A DNA stretch of 38,675 nt from Actinomycetes bacterium (GCA_023431405.1 JAEYVZ010000098.1:1-38675), one strand, 5' to 3'. Counted from the first letter of the stretch, positions 16,648 to 25,556 are shown. Numbers and translations are program-made. Notes: generated from the sequence alone by a model not told the origin.

Positions 16648-17619
16648 ATGTCCACCGACGACTCCCGCCCTGAGACCGGCTCGATCGACCGCCGCGAGGC
16701 CGTCCGCGAGAAGGCTCAGCAGGTGCGTGTGAAGCAGCGCCGAGCCCGCCTCATCCGCCGCTCCGCGCTGATCGCCGGAGTCGTGGTCGCAGGCGTCGCC
16801 GTGACCGCCGTCGTGGCGTGGGCGATCTCCGCCACCCTCGGTCGTCCGCAGCTCCAGCCGAGCAACGTCACGGCAGACGGATTCCCGATCACCTCCATCA
16901 CGGGGGTGGGCGGCGGCCCGCTGGGTGCGCAGACGGCCGACGGCGCTTCGGGTGCCGAGGCGACGAAGTCGGCCGAGCCGTCGCCGTCGCCGGAGGCCAC
17001 CGAATCCACGGTTCCTCCCGTCGAGATCCGCGTGTACGTCGACTACCTCTCCAGCGGCGCCCGTGACTGGCAGCTCGCCAACGTGCAGCAGCTCAGCACG
17101 TGGGTCAACGAAGGGGCGGCGACGCTCACGTACCACCCGGTGTCGATGCTCGCGGCGAAGTCGAACGGCACGAAGTACTCGCTGCGCGCCGCGAGCGCCG
17201 CGGCCTGCATGGCGACCTACTCGCCCGACGACTTCTTCCAGTTCAACAACGAGCTGCTTTCTCGCCAGCCCGCGATCGACTCCGACGGATACTCCGACGT
17301 GCAGCTGGCCGACCTCGCGATCGCGTCCGGGGCAGACGACCCCAAGAAGGTGCGTTCCTGCATCGAGTCCGGCGACTTCGCCGGCTGGGTGAAGGAGGCC
17401 ACCGAGCGGGCGGTCGCCGGGATCTCCGACACCGACGACCTCGCCCTCACCGGCATCCCGATGATCCTCGTCAACGGCGAGGCGTACGTGGGCGCACTGG
17501 ATGACCCGGCCGAGTTCTCTCAGTTCGTGATGACGAGCGCCAGCGACGCGTTCTACAAGTCGCAGGAGACCCCGACACCTGCCGTCACTCCCACCCCGAC
17601 GCCCACTCCTGCGCCGTAA
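16648..17619 (+). CDS. Membrane-anchored thioredoxin-fold (DsbA-like) protein lacking CxxC
   Basis: The 323-residue protein has a basic cytoplasmic start, one membrane segment (about residues 39-60), a Ser/Pro/Thr-rich linker and an external domain. That domain resembles DsbA-type thioredoxin proteins: IRVYVDYLSSGARDWQLAN, then AASAAACMATYSPDDFFQFN, and a cis-proline region LTGIPMILVNGEAYVG. Where relatives have the CPxC pair, this one reads YLSSGA (133-138), so it cannot act as a standard thiol oxidoreductase. It ends in a Thr-Pro repeat tail. I chose the ATG with AAGAGG upstream; another ATG in frame at 16618 is possible. It converges on the glycosyltransferase gene with 11 bases between. 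It may be a chaperone or binding domain. Confidence 0.86.
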   Translation: MSTDDSRPETGSIDRREAVREKAQQVRVKQRRARLIRRSALIAGVVVAGVAVTAVVAWAISATLGRPQLQPSNVTADGFPITSITGVGGGPLGAQTADGASGAEATKSAEPSPSPEATESTVPPVEIRVYVDYLSSGARDWQLANVQQLSTWVNEGAATLTYHPVSMLAAKSNGTKYSLRAASAAACMATYSPDDFFQFNNELLSRQPAIDSDGYSDVQLADLAIASGADDPKKVRSCIESGDFAGWVKEATERAVAGISDTDDLALTGIPMILVNGEAYVGALDDPAEFSQFVMTSASDAFYKSQETPTPAVTPTPTPTPAP

Positions 17620-17630
17620 CGTCGCGCTCG

Positions 17631-19154
17631 TCAGCGCAGCGCGCTGAAGGCGACGGCAGCGGTGATCGCCACGGCGAGAACGCCTGCCGTCAGCCCGATC
17701 CAGCCGAGCCTCTCGAGGGGACGACCGTGGCGGGCGGGATACGCGCGCACGTCGCTGCGCCGCCAGGTGCGGTCGGCGAGGGCGCCGATGCCGATGAGAG
17801 CGGCGGCCGCGGTGACCGCGATGCCGGCCGCGACGTCGCGGTGCGCGACAGTGGCGACGATGCCGGGGGAGAGGGCGAGGAGCTGCCGCACCGCCGTCGG
17901 CCACGCGCGCAGTGAGTGCGGGGCGAGCCACGCGGCGATGATCGTCGATGCCGCGGTGAGGATGGCGGCGGCGACCGGCGCCACGAGCACGAGGGTGGCA
18001 GCGGCGACGGCGCTCACGACGGCGAGGCCCGCTCCGATGTCGCGCAGCATCGTCGTGAGACTTCGCCCCCACGTGATCATCCGCCGCCGCGGCGCAGGTC
18101 CTGCTCGCGACACCAGATCGATGAGCACTGCGCGCACCCGCCGTCCCGCCCTCACCGCCCGTGATCGCGCGGCGGTCGTGGGGGAATCGACCACGTCGCG
18201 CGCGCCGTCCGGCGAGGTGGCGCCCCGCCGGACGCGCTCCGCACGGTCGCGGTAAGAGGGCGGCAGCGACCGGATCGCCTCGTCGGGCATGCGGGCCAGG
18301 AGCGCCCGCACCTCGGTGAAGAAAGCGTCACGCTGCGGGCCGGGAAGAGCGCGCACCGCGTCGGACCGCAGCCGGTCGAGCATCTCCGTGCGCATCCACC
18401 GGTGCAGGTACGCGTCGCGCTCCTCCGTCGGAAGACGCGATGCGACGACGATGTCGACGGCCCGGCCGAGGGCGGCGTAGTAATCGGCGGCCGCGTACGG
18501 CAGGTGCGCGGCGTTCGCGCTGTCGGCCCGCGCGGCGTGCAGATACACGGGGGCATCGGCGAGCACCGAGATCCGACGAGCGGACGTGTAGACGGTGGCC
18601 ATGAAGACGTGGTCTTCGAGGCGGCGCAGCGACTCGTCGAAGCGGATCGCCGCCTCATCGAGGAACGCCCTCCGGAACATCGCGTGCACCGTCATGCTGT
18701 CCTGCAGCGGCGTGCGTGGCGGACGGGCGTCTATCACCGTCTGTGAGAACAGTCGCACGGGCACGTGGCGCCCGAGCCCTCGCATAGACCCGAGGACGAC
18801 GTCCGACCCGTGCGAACGCGCGAACGTCGTCATGCGCTCCAGCGCGTCATCGGCGAGCCAGTCGTCGTGGTCGACGAAGAACACGTACTCGCCGCGCGCC
18901 TGATCGATGCCGACGTTGCGGGGCCGGCTCGGCCAGCCGGAGCGCGGCAGTCGGATGACGCGCGACCAGGGGCGCTCCCGTGCGTGATGTTCGAGGAGCT
19001 CGGCGGTGGCATCGGTGCTCCCGTCATCCACGAAGAGCGCGTCGAACCCGCCCTCGGGCGGGCGCTGCCGGTCGAGGCAGTCGAGAAGCGGGCGGATGTA
19101 GGGGCCGGTCGAGAACACGGGGACGATCACGGTGACGGCCGGCTGATGCGACAT
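17631..19154 (-). CDS. Family 2 glycosyltransferase with C-terminal membrane segments
   Basis: The 507-residue protein begins with a GT-A domain: VTVIVPVFSTGPYIRPLLDC, DALFVDDGSTDAT, and the metal-binding YVFFVDHDDW. This is the pattern of inverting family 2 glycosyltransferases that use nucleotide sugars. After about residue 380 there are four or so hydrophobic segments, so the protein is tied to the membrane with the catalytic domain inside. It may build a cell-wall glycopolymer or exopolysaccharide. The ATG has GGGGAGG 6 bases upstream. Frames further upstream run over the tRNA gene and are excluded. No other polysaccharide genes adjoin it, so the product is unknown. Confidence 0.9.
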   Translation of the reverse strand: MSHQPAVTVIVPVFSTGPYIRPLLDCLDRQRPPEGGFDALFVDDGSTDATAELLEHHARERPWSRVIRLPRSGWPSRPRNVGIDQARGEYVFFVDHDDWLADDALERMTTFARSHGSDVVLGSMRGLGRHVPVRLFSQTVIDARPPRTPLQDSMTVHAMFRRAFLDEAAIRFDESLRRLEDHVFMATVYTSARRISVLADAPVYLHAARADSANAAHLPYAAADYYAALGRAVDIVVASRLPTEERDAYLHRWMRTEMLDRLRSDAVRALPGPQRDAFFTEVRALLARMPDEAIRSLPPSYRDRAERVRRGATSPDGARDVVDSPTTAARSRAVRAGRRVRAVLIDLVSRAGPAPRRRMITWGRSLTTMLRDIGAGLAVVSAVAAATLVLVAPVAAAILTAASTIIAAWLAPHSLRAWPTAVRQLLALSPGIVATVAHRDVAAGIAVTAAAALIGIGALADRTWRRSDVRAYPARHGRPLERLGWIGLTAGVLAVAITAAVAFSALR

Positions 19155-19258
19155 CGAGACCTCCCCGGGGGTCTGGGCGACACCGCGGAGTGCGCTGCGC
19201 GCCGATGCGAGCCGCACCTGCAAGCCCGCGTGCCCGTGCCCGATAGACTTGTCGAATT

Positions 19259-19331
19259 GCCGGCTTGGCGCAATTGGTAGCGCACCGTACTTGTAATACG
19301 GGGGTTGCAGGTTCAAGTCCTGTAGCCGGCA
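19259..19331 (+). tRNA. tRNA-Thr (anticodon TGT)
   Basis: A full cloverleaf can be folded. The acceptor GCCGGCT pairs with AGCCGGC, the D arm is GCGC-AATTGGTA-GCGC, and the anticodon stem CCGTA/TACGG has loop CTTGTAA, giving anticodon TGT. The T arm contains GGTTCAAGTCC. CCA is not encoded in full (only ACC follows the stem). A TAGACT hexamer 10 bases upstream may be its -10. No integrase or repeat of its 3' end is seen nearby, so it does not look like an occupied attachment site. Confidence 0.97.
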
Positions 19332-19439
19332 CCGAGACAAGCCGCCCCGCACCGGCGGTGCATCCGCTCCGACCCCGCCGAACCGCGGAGTGCCGGGCGT
19401 CCGGGCGTCAACCCCCACGGCAGCAGACGGATGGCGGGT

Positions 19440-19445
19440 TACCGT
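19440..19445 (+). promoter_or_regulatory. -10 box of leaderless promoter
   Basis: TACCGT lies exactly six bases before the ATG at 19452, and no ribosome site is present. It supports that start over an in-frame upstream ATG at 19431. Confidence 0.55.
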
Positions 19446-19451
19446 CGCGAC

Positions 19452-19808
19452 ATGACCATCGAACTGAACAAGCCCGCCCTGAAGCTCGCCCGCTCCCTCG
19501 TGCGCGACGGCGCCGTGGTGCGAGATGAGCGCGACGACTGGTCTGAGGCGGCGCCCTCGGCCGAAGAGGAGAACCGGTTCATCGAAGAGCACGGATGGAC
19601 CGCCTACTCGCACTGGCATCTCGGCGTCGATCGCGACGCGAACCCCGCGACGAAGGGCGCATACTCCTTCCCGTACGGCGACTTCCGCAGCGTCCGACGT
19701 TCCGGCGTCATCTCTGCGGAGAGCCGGGCGGGTCAGTACGACCACGGCGAGATCCGCGATGAACTGCGGAAGCTCCTGGAGCTGATCGACGACGGCACCG
19801 ACCGCTGA
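19452..19808 (+). CDS. Small conserved hypothetical protein
   Basis: The 118-residue protein is acidic overall and has no signal peptide, membrane segment or motif I can tie to a function. Recognisable stretches are RFIEEHGWTAYSHWHLGVDR and GAYSFPYGDFRSVRRSGVIS, which look like a compact folded domain, and the end is a helix (EIRDELRKLLELID). It looks like a small actinobacterial protein of unknown role, often annotated only as hypothetical. The start is fixed by a leaderless-type promoter. The next gene begins 185 bases later, with a G-rich stretch and a TATCGT hexamer (19938-19943) in between. Confidence 0.85.
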   Translation: MTIELNKPALKLARSLVRDGAVVRDERDDWSEAAPSAEEENRFIEEHGWTAYSHWHLGVDRDANPATKGAYSFPYGDFRSVRRSGVISAESRAGQYDHGEIRDELRKLLELIDDGTDR

Positions 19809-19993
19809 CGACCCCGGGGGTGGGGCGGGGCCGGGGGACGGCGGCAGGACAGCCCGATCTGTGCCCACCTGAACCGGGAATCGTGCCCCTGCCGGCGCCG
19901 CCTGGCGTGTGCTGTCGGCGGCTCGCCCCAGGGCGGGTATCGTTTCGCGACGTCGCCACGATCGCTGTCGTGTGCGAGAGAAGGTGAGCGCGG

Positions 19994-22039
19994 ATGACGA
20001 ACGCAGCGACTGCCGTTCGGCGAGGCGCGAGATACGCAGGACTCGACGGCATCCGAGCGATCGCCGTGACGCTCGTCGTCGTCTATCACCTCTTCCCGCG
20101 CGTCGGCATGCACAGCGGCTTCGTCGGGGTCGACGTCTTCTTCGTGCTGTCGGGCTTTCTCATCACGAGCCTGCTGCTGCGGGAGCACGGCGATACCGGG
20201 CGCATCGCGTTGCGTCCGTTCTGGGTGCGGCGGGCGCGGCGGCTCCTCCCGGCCCTCGCCGTGCTGGTGCTGGTGTGCACGGCGGCGGCGTGGGCGATCG
20301 GCGGTGACGTGCTCGTAGGGGTCGGCCCCCAGTTGGTGGGAGCGGCGACCTTCACCTCGAACTGGTTCGCGATCGCGGCAGGGGAGGACTACTTCGCCTC
20401 CACGGCGCCCGAGCTGTACCGCAACCTCTGGTCGCTGGCCGTCGAAGAGCAGTTCTACCTCCTGCTTCCCCTGGCCGCACTCCTCATCGTCGGTCTGCGT
20501 GTGCGTTCCGCGCGCGCGGGCGTTCTGCTCGGTGTGGCGGCGCTCAGCGTCGCGTGGGCGGTCTTCGTCGCCGCCTCCACGGGGGACACGTCGCGCGTGT
20601 ACTACGGCACCGACACCCACGCGTTCGGGCTGCTCCTGGGAGCCGGTCTCGCGGCGGTCCTGCAGCGCTCGCCGTCGCGGCCGATCGCGCCGCCTCTCAC
20701 GCTCGCGCCGCCTGTTGCGCTCGCCCCCGGCTGGCGCGTCGTCTCCGACCCGCGCGCCTCCGGCTCGCGCTTCCCCGGCGCCGCTCGCGGCCGTGCCGGC
20801 ATCCGCATCCTGGCGGGGGTGGGGCTGGCCGCGCTGGTCGCGACGGTGGTGCTCGCCGCCGTCGAACAGCCACAGGATGCCGTGGGCACCGTGTGGCTGC
20901 TTGTGACCGTGTCTGCGCTGACGGCGGCCGTCATCGCGGCGTCGATCCAGCCGGGGTCGCCGCTCGGCCGCGCCCTCGACGTCGCCCCGCTGCGCTGGAT
21001 CGGCGAACGCTCGTACGGCATCTATCTGTGGCACTGGCCGGTGCTCGTCCTGCTGCAGGCCGCTCTGCCCGCCCTCCACGGCAATGTGCTCCTGGGGGTC
21101 GTCGCGGCCGCGATCACGCTGGCCTTCGCCGCCGCGTCGTATCGGTGGGTCGAGACGCCGATCCGTCGGGAGGGTCTGCGGGCGGTTCTCGTGCGCTTCC
21201 GGCGAGCGTGGGGCTCCTCCTCGCCGCGCCGGCTCGTGCCGGCACTGACCGCCGTCACGGGGATGCTGCTGGTGATGGCGACCACCGCCGCGGTCTTCTC
21301 CGCCCCCGACGAGACCTCTGCCGAGCGGGCCATCCAGGTGGGAGACGCTGCACTGCGCGCCTCGCCCCCGGCCGATCCCTCGCCCTCTGCGACGCCGACC
21401 CCCACGCCGACCCCCACGCCTCGCGGCACTCCGCCCGTGCTCGAGGTCGAAGAGGTGCGGGGCGCGGATGTGACCGCCGTGGGCGACTCGGTGATGCTGG
21501 CCGCCGCCCCCAAGCTCCTCGACGGCATCCCGGGAATCGCGGTCGACGCCAAGGTTTCCCGTTCGATGTGGGCGGCGCCCGGCATCCTTCGCAGCCTCGA
21601 GAAGCGCGGCGAGCTGCGCCGCTACGTGGTGGTTGCGCTGGGCACGAACGGTCCGGTCGACGAGAGCGTGCTGCGGCAGATCGTGCGCATCATCGGAGCC
21701 GACCGGAGCCTCATCCTCGTCACCGCGTCGGCGCCGCGCGACTGGATCGACGGGGTCAACCGTCGCCTGCGCGACTTCGCACGCACGCATGACAATGTCG
21801 TGTTGGCGCGGTGGGACGAGGCGATCGCACCGCACCCCGAAGCCCTCGCCGGCGACGGCATCCACCCCGGTTCCCGCGGCGGTGTGATCTTCACCCGCAC
21901 CGTGCGCGCCGCCCTCGACAGGGCTGCCCGCGAACGCGCCCTTGCCGAGCATATGGACCAGATGCGGGAGTATCGGCAGCAGGTGACCAGCGCCGACGAC
22001 AGCCAGCATCCCCGCCGCGTTCCCGCGAACGCCCGGTGA
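19994..22039 (+). CDS. OafA/YrhL-type membrane acyltransferase with C-terminal SGNH domain
   Basis: The 681-residue protein starts with an acyltransferase-3 domain: GLDGIRAIAVTLVVVYHLFP, VDVFFVLSGFLITSLLL and NLWSLAVEEQFYLLLP, with about ten membrane segments. After a Thr-Pro repeat linker (about residue 470) comes an external SGNH hydrolase-like domain with Ser499 (VGDSVM), GTNG, and the Asp621/His624 pair (DGIHP). Such proteins O-acetylate peptidoglycan or other surface glycans by moving an acetyl group across the membrane. The ATG has AGAGAAGG upstream. No glycan operon adjoins it, so the acceptor is unknown. Confidence 0.93.
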   Translation: MTNAATAVRRGARYAGLDGIRAIAVTLVVVYHLFPRVGMHSGFVGVDVFFVLSGFLITSLLLREHGDTGRIALRPFWVRRARRLLPALAVLVLVCTAAAWAIGGDVLVGVGPQLVGAATFTSNWFAIAAGEDYFASTAPELYRNLWSLAVEEQFYLLLPLAALLIVGLRVRSARAGVLLGVAALSVAWAVFVAASTGDTSRVYYGTDTHAFGLLLGAGLAAVLQRSPSRPIAPPLTLAPPVALAPGWRVVSDPRASGSRFPGAARGRAGIRILAGVGLAALVATVVLAAVEQPQDAVGTVWLLVTVSALTAAVIAASIQPGSPLGRALDVAPLRWIGERSYGIYLWHWPVLVLLQAALPALHGNVLLGVVAAAITLAFAAASYRWVETPIRREGLRAVLVRFRRAWGSSSPRRLVPALTAVTGMLLVMATTAAVFSAPDETSAERAIQVGDAALRASPPADPSPSATPTPTPTPTPRGTPPVLEVEEVRGADVTAVGDSVMLAAAPKLLDGIPGIAVDAKVSRSMWAAPGILRSLEKRGELRRYVVVALGTNGPVDESVLRQIVRIIGADRSLILVTASAPRDWIDGVNRRLRDFARTHDNVVLARWDEAIAPHPEALAGDGIHPGSRGGVIFTRTVRAALDRAARERALAEHMDQMREYRQQVTSADDSQHPRRVPANAR

Positions 22040-22099
22040 GGGGGCCGCGCGCCGCACCGTACGTTCACGTGCCGTTGGCCGCCCGGCCATGCTCATCAG

Positions 22100-22105
22100 C
22101 ACAAT
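22100..22105 (+). promoter_or_regulatory. Possible leaderless -10 box of chrA
   Basis: CACAAT is six bases before the ATG at 22112. The six bases are all G, which could also act as a poor ribosome site. It follows the same spacing as other leaderless genes here, but the first base is not T. Confidence 0.4.
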
Positions 22106-22111
22106 GGGGGG

Positions 22112-23326
22112 ATGAGCGGTGAGGTCGGCGCGGCGCCGCGGCGAGGTACGCCGGGCGAGGTCTTCCGCGTCTTCCTGCGCCTCGGCGTGACGTCGTTCGG
22201 AGGACCCGTCGCGCACCTCGGCTACTTCCGGGATGCGCTCGTCACCCGCCGGCGCTGGCTGAGCGACAAGGAGTACGCCGACCTCGTCGCCCTCGGCCAG
22301 TTCCTGCCGGGACCGGCTTCCAGCCAGGTGGGATTCGGCATCGGGATGCTGCGCGCCGGCGGCTGGGGCGCGCTCGCCGCCTTCGTCGCCTTCACCCTCC
22401 CCTCGGCGGCGCTGATGGTGGCCTTCGCGTTCGGGGCGTCGATTTTCGGCGGCCCGGTCGGCGAGGGCGTGCTGAACGGCCTGAAGATCGTGGCGGTCGC
22501 CATCGTCGCGCAGGCGGTGTGGGGGATGGCGAAGACACTCACCCCCGATCCGCGTCGCGCGGCGATCGCGGTCGTCGCCGCGGCGGCCGCGCTGCTTCTC
22601 GCGGGCTCGGCCGGCCAGGTGATCGCGATCGTGGTCGGGGCCTCCGCCGGTCTCATGCTGTGCCGTGCGTCGGAGCCGCCGTCAGCTCCGCTGGTGAGAT
22701 TCCCGGTGAGCCGCGGGGTGGGGATCGCCTCTCTGGGGCTGTGCGCGCTCCTGCTCATCGCGACCCCCATCGCGGTGCGCCTGACGGGGTGGCAGGCCCT
22801 TGCACTGTTCGACGCGTTCTTCCGTTCCGGCGCGCTCGTGTTCGGCGGCGGTCACGTCGTGCTGCCGCTGTTGCAGGCCGAGGTTGTGGAGACCGGCTGG
22901 GTCGCCGCGGACCAGTTCCTCGCCGGCTACGGCGCAGCTCAAGCCGTGCCCGGCCCGCTGTTCACGTTCGCCGGCTATCTCGGCGCGGTCTCGCAGGTGG
23001 GCCCCGGCGGTGTGCTCGGGGCGCTCATCGCGCTCGTGGCGGTGTTCCTGCCCGGATTCCTGCTCCTTGTGGGCGTGCTCCCGTTCTGGAACTCGCTGCG
23101 GGAGAGGCCGTCGGTGAGGTCGGCGCTGCGCGGCGCGAATGCGGCGGTGGTCGGCATCCTCGCCGCGGCGCTGTATCAGCCGGTGTTCACGACGGCGATC
23201 ACCGGACCGGGCCCGTTCGCTCTCGGGCTCGCGTGCTTCGTGCTGCTGGTGAGCTGGCGGGTGCCGCCGTGGGTGGTCGTCGTGGTGGGGGCCGCCGGGG
23301 GCGCGCTCCTGACGCTGGCCGGCTGA
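22112..23326 (+). CDS. chrA: Chromate transporter ChrA
   Basis: The 404-residue membrane protein is a two-domain (long-chain) CHR family member. Each half carries the family motif: RLGVTSFGGPVAHLGYFRD with LGQFLPGPASSQ in the first, and SGALVFGGGHVVLPLLQ with GYGAAQAVPGPLFTFAGYLG in the second. It has about ten hydrophobic segments. ChrA proteins export chromate, and related forms may move other oxyanions. No regulator (ChrB/ChrR) or other resistance gene is next to it, so a role in chromate resistance is likely by family but not shown. It converges on the methyltransferase gene with a hairpin in the 17-base gap. Confidence 0.93.
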   Translation: MSGEVGAAPRRGTPGEVFRVFLRLGVTSFGGPVAHLGYFRDALVTRRRWLSDKEYADLVALGQFLPGPASSQVGFGIGMLRAGGWGALAAFVAFTLPSAALMVAFAFGASIFGGPVGEGVLNGLKIVAVAIVAQAVWGMAKTLTPDPRRAAIAVVAAAAALLLAGSAGQVIAIVVGASAGLMLCRASEPPSAPLVRFPVSRGVGIASLGLCALLLIATPIAVRLTGWQALALFDAFFRSGALVFGGGHVVLPLLQAEVVETGWVAADQFLAGYGAAQAVPGPLFTFAGYLGAVSQVGPGGVLGALIALVAVFLPGFLLLVGVLPFWNSLRERPSVRSALRGANAAVVGILAAALYQPVFTTAITGPGPFALGLACFVLLVSWRVPPWVVVVVGAAGGALLTLAG

Positions 23327-23327
23327 C

Positions 23328-23343
23328 CCCCACCACCGTGGGG
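23328..23343. terminator. Short bidirectional hairpin between convergent genes
   Basis: CCCCAC-CACC-GTGGGG is a 6-bp perfect stem with a 4-base loop that fills the gap between chrA and the methyltransferase gene. There is no T-tract. It could stop transcription from both sides. Confidence 0.5.
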
Positions 23344-24534
23344 CTACGCGCGGCGGGCGCCCTCTCCGAGGGCGTCGAGCTTCGCCCACGCCAGATCCGG
23401 ATGGATGCGGCCGCCCAGGCCGCAGTCGGTCGAGGCGATCACGCGGTCCTCGCCGACGATCGAGGTGAAGCGCCGGATGCGCTGCGCCACCAGATCGGGG
23501 TGTTCGACCACGTTGGTGGCATGGCTCACGACACCCGGGACGAGCACCAGGTCGTCGGGCACGGCGGCATCGGCCCAGACCTCCCACTCGTGCTCGTGGC
23601 GCACGTTGCCGGCCTCGAAGGACATGGACCCCACGTTCGCACGCAGCACTTCCGGGAGGATCTCGCGCAGCTCGATGTCGGTCGTGTGAGGCCCGTGCCA
23701 CGACCCCCAGCACAGGTGCAGGCGCAGCTGCTCCTTCGGAAGGCCGGCGATCGCGTGGTTGAGAGCGTCGATGCGGATGCGCGTGAACGCGCGGTACTCC
23801 TCCGGGGTGGGGGCGGGGTTGATCTGATCCCAGTTCTCTGCGAGGCAGGGGTCGTCGAGCTGCAGCACGAGCCCGGCCTCCACGATGGCGCGATACTCCT
23901 CGCGGAGCGCGTCGGCCCAGGCGTACAGGTGCTCCTCGTCTGTGGCGTAGTAGTCGTTGCGCACGCGGGATGCCGAACCGGGCGCGATCGCCGTGAGGAA
24001 GCCCTGCGGGCGAGCCCCGTCGACGCCGTCGAGCGCCGCCCCGAGGTGGCGGATGTCGGCGGCCACCGCCTCGTGGCCCCGGTACGAGAGCGGCCCGGTG
24101 GTCGTCGGGAACGCCGTCGCGTTGCGACCGACTTCCACCGCCTCCGCGTACACGTCGGGGAAGAGGCCCCGGTCGCGTCTGTCGAGGAAGCTCGTCAGCC
24201 GCACGTTTCCCGGCGTCGAGCGGGCAGGCGGCTCGGTGAAGGCGTTCACCTCGGTGAGCGCGAGACCCTCGACGCGCTGGAACGAGTACGACCACCAGGC
24301 GCCGTAGTCGACGGGGTTCGACATCGCCTTGCCGAACTCGCCGTCGCCGACGAGGGTGATGCCGGCCTGTCGCTGCCGCTCGACGGCATCGGCCACCGCC
24401 GCGGCGGTGAGCTCTTCGAAGGCGGGAGTGGACAGGAGGGTGAAGCCGTCGTCCGCGAATGTGCGCGCGGCGTTGGCTTCGATGAGCGCCGGGGTGCGGG
24501 GAAGACTTCCGGCGGTCGTGGTGGGGATGGGCAT
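23344..24534 (-). CDS. Cobalamin-independent methionine synthase (MetE C-domain) family protein
   Basis: The 396-residue protein is a TIM-barrel zinc methyltransferase of the MetE C-terminal type. Likely zinc ligands are His and Cys in RLHLCWGS, Glu in SFEAGN and the late Cys in STDCGLGGR. It is about half the size of full MetE (roughly 750 residues) and lacks its N-terminal barrel. Such short forms may methylate homocysteine from another donor or act on thiols such as epoxyalkane-CoM transferase. The start ATG has AGAGGAG 6 bases upstream. A leader of about 130-190 bases with inverted repeats precedes it, so RNA-level control is possible. Confidence 0.9.
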   Translation of the reverse strand: MPIPTTTAGSLPRTPALIEANAARTFADDGFTLLSTPAFEELTAAAVADAVERQRQAGITLVGDGEFGKAMSNPVDYGAWWSYSFQRVEGLALTEVNAFTEPPARSTPGNVRLTSFLDRRDRGLFPDVYAEAVEVGRNATAFPTTTGPLSYRGHEAVAADIRHLGAALDGVDGARPQGFLTAIAPGSASRVRNDYYATDEEHLYAWADALREEYRAIVEAGLVLQLDDPCLAENWDQINPAPTPEEYRAFTRIRIDALNHAIAGLPKEQLRLHLCWGSWHGPHTTDIELREILPEVLRANVGSMSFEAGNVRHEHEWEVWADAAVPDDLVLVPGVVSHATNVVEHPDLVAQRIRRFTSIVGEDRVIASTDCGLGGRIHPDLAWAKLDALGEGARRA

Positions 24535-24720
24535 GGTTGCTCCTCTGGGAACAGGCCAGCCGACGGCAGGAAGCCCTGGGAAGCCGGCTGACGAGGGTCA
24601 GAGGCTCTTGCAGGTCGCGGGGTCGCGGCTGCTCAAGGCGGAGGCTTCCGGTTTCCGAGCCGCTCCGAGGCTAGCGACGGCGACGGGCGGGGCGCGCGGC
24701 GGCCGTCACAGTTCGGAACA
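24535..24720 (-). promoter_or_regulatory. Structured leader upstream of the MetE-like gene
   Basis: Read on the minus strand, this 186-base gap has a CAGCCG / CGGCTG stem near the gene. It also has two copies of GGCTTCC (complement of 24569-24575 and 24579-24585) and one upstream GGAAGCC (complement of 24643-24649) that could pair with either copy. Such alternative pairing suits a riboswitch or attenuator. I could not fit it to the SAM-I, SAM-IV, SAH or cobalamin consensus, so the class is unknown. Confidence 0.4.
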
Positions 24721-24721
24721 C

Positions 24722-25543
24722 TCAGACCGCCTCGAGGGCCGCGCTCTCCTCGCCGGACTCGGATGCTGCCCGCCGCCGCACGAGCTCCCGCCAGCGGCGC
24801 GGGGGGAAGTCGTCGGGCCAGTGCGAGGTGACGGTGTGGAAGCCGCGCCGCACGCGACGTCGCATCCCGGTCGCGCTCGCGAACGGACGCATCGACATGC
24901 CCATGCGCGCCCCCTCCACTGTTCCGATGCGATGAGAGATTCCGAGGTGGTACGACAGGTCGAGATCGTCATGCACGTCGCTGTCGGCGCGGTGCACCGC
25001 CTCCGACACGGCCCGCCATGCGCTGCGACGCATCCCGAGGTTCGAGCCGAACAGCGGACGGTGGCCGAGCGCCGTGCCGCACACGGTGCGGTACGCCCCG
25101 AGGTACAGGGCGGCGAGGGGCCGGCGCAGCAGCACGGGACCGTCGATGAACGACGCGTGTCCCGTGAGCGCATCGATCTCGGGGTGGGTGGCGAACGTGT
25201 CGCACATGAGCTCGACCCACGTCGGCGCGGGCACGCAGTCGGCGTCGAGGCGCAGGATGATGTCGCCCGACGCCGCATCGTATCCGCGGGATGCGGCCGC
25301 CGGGATCCCCGCGTCCGCGCAGTGCACGACCACGGCCCCCGCGCGTCGCGCGACGGCGGCCGACGCGTCGACCGACCCGTTGTCGACCACGACGATCTCG
25401 TCAGGAGCCCGGGTCTGCGCGCCGAGCGCGGCCAGGCAGCGCCGCAGCAGCACGGCATCATCCTTGACGGGGATGACGACGCTCACCGTCGGCCGCGGGG
25501 CCGCCGCAGACGCACCGGCGGTCGAGCGGGCAGAAGCGTCCAT
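24722..25543 (-). CDS. Family 2 glycosyltransferase (soluble)
   Basis: The 273-residue protein is a GT-A type glycosyltransferase: VSVVIPVKDDAVLLRRCLAA, EIVVVDNGSVD, and the metal-binding LRLDADCVP. The acceptor-side segment is DVHDDLDLSYHL. No membrane segment is evident. The ATG at 25543 is chosen because a TACGGT hexamer (complement of 25551-25556) lies seven bases upstream in leaderless style; an in-frame GTG at 25591 would add 16 residues. It is transcribed away from the DMT transporter gene and toward the MetE-like gene. Its sugar and acceptor are unknown. Confidence 0.88.
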   Translation of the reverse strand: MDASARSTAGASAAAPRPTVSVVIPVKDDAVLLRRCLAALGAQTRAPDEIVVVDNGSVDASAAVARRAGAVVVHCADAGIPAAASRGYDAASGDIILRLDADCVPAPTWVELMCDTFATHPEIDALTGHASFIDGPVLLRRPLAALYLGAYRTVCGTALGHRPLFGSNLGMRRSAWRAVSEAVHRADSDVHDDLDLSYHLGISHRIGTVEGARMGMSMRPFASATGMRRRVRRGFHTVTSHWPDDFPPRRWRELVRRRAASESGEESAALEAV

Positions 25544-25550
25544 GCCCGGC

Positions 25551-25556
25551 ACCGTA
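25551..25556 (-). promoter_or_regulatory. Possible leaderless -10 box of the glycosyltransferase
   Basis: The complement reads TACGGT, seven bases before the ATG at 25543. No ribosome site is seen. Confidence 0.4.

Noticed and set aside
19259..19331. tRNA-Thr as an integration site
   Set aside because: No integrase, no second copy of the tRNA end and no change of gene type beside it.
24560..24625. Cobalamin-riboswitch-like GGGAAGCCGG on the plus strand
   Set aside because: Only this short core matches, the GAATCCGGC and closing box are missing, and no plus-strand gene follows.
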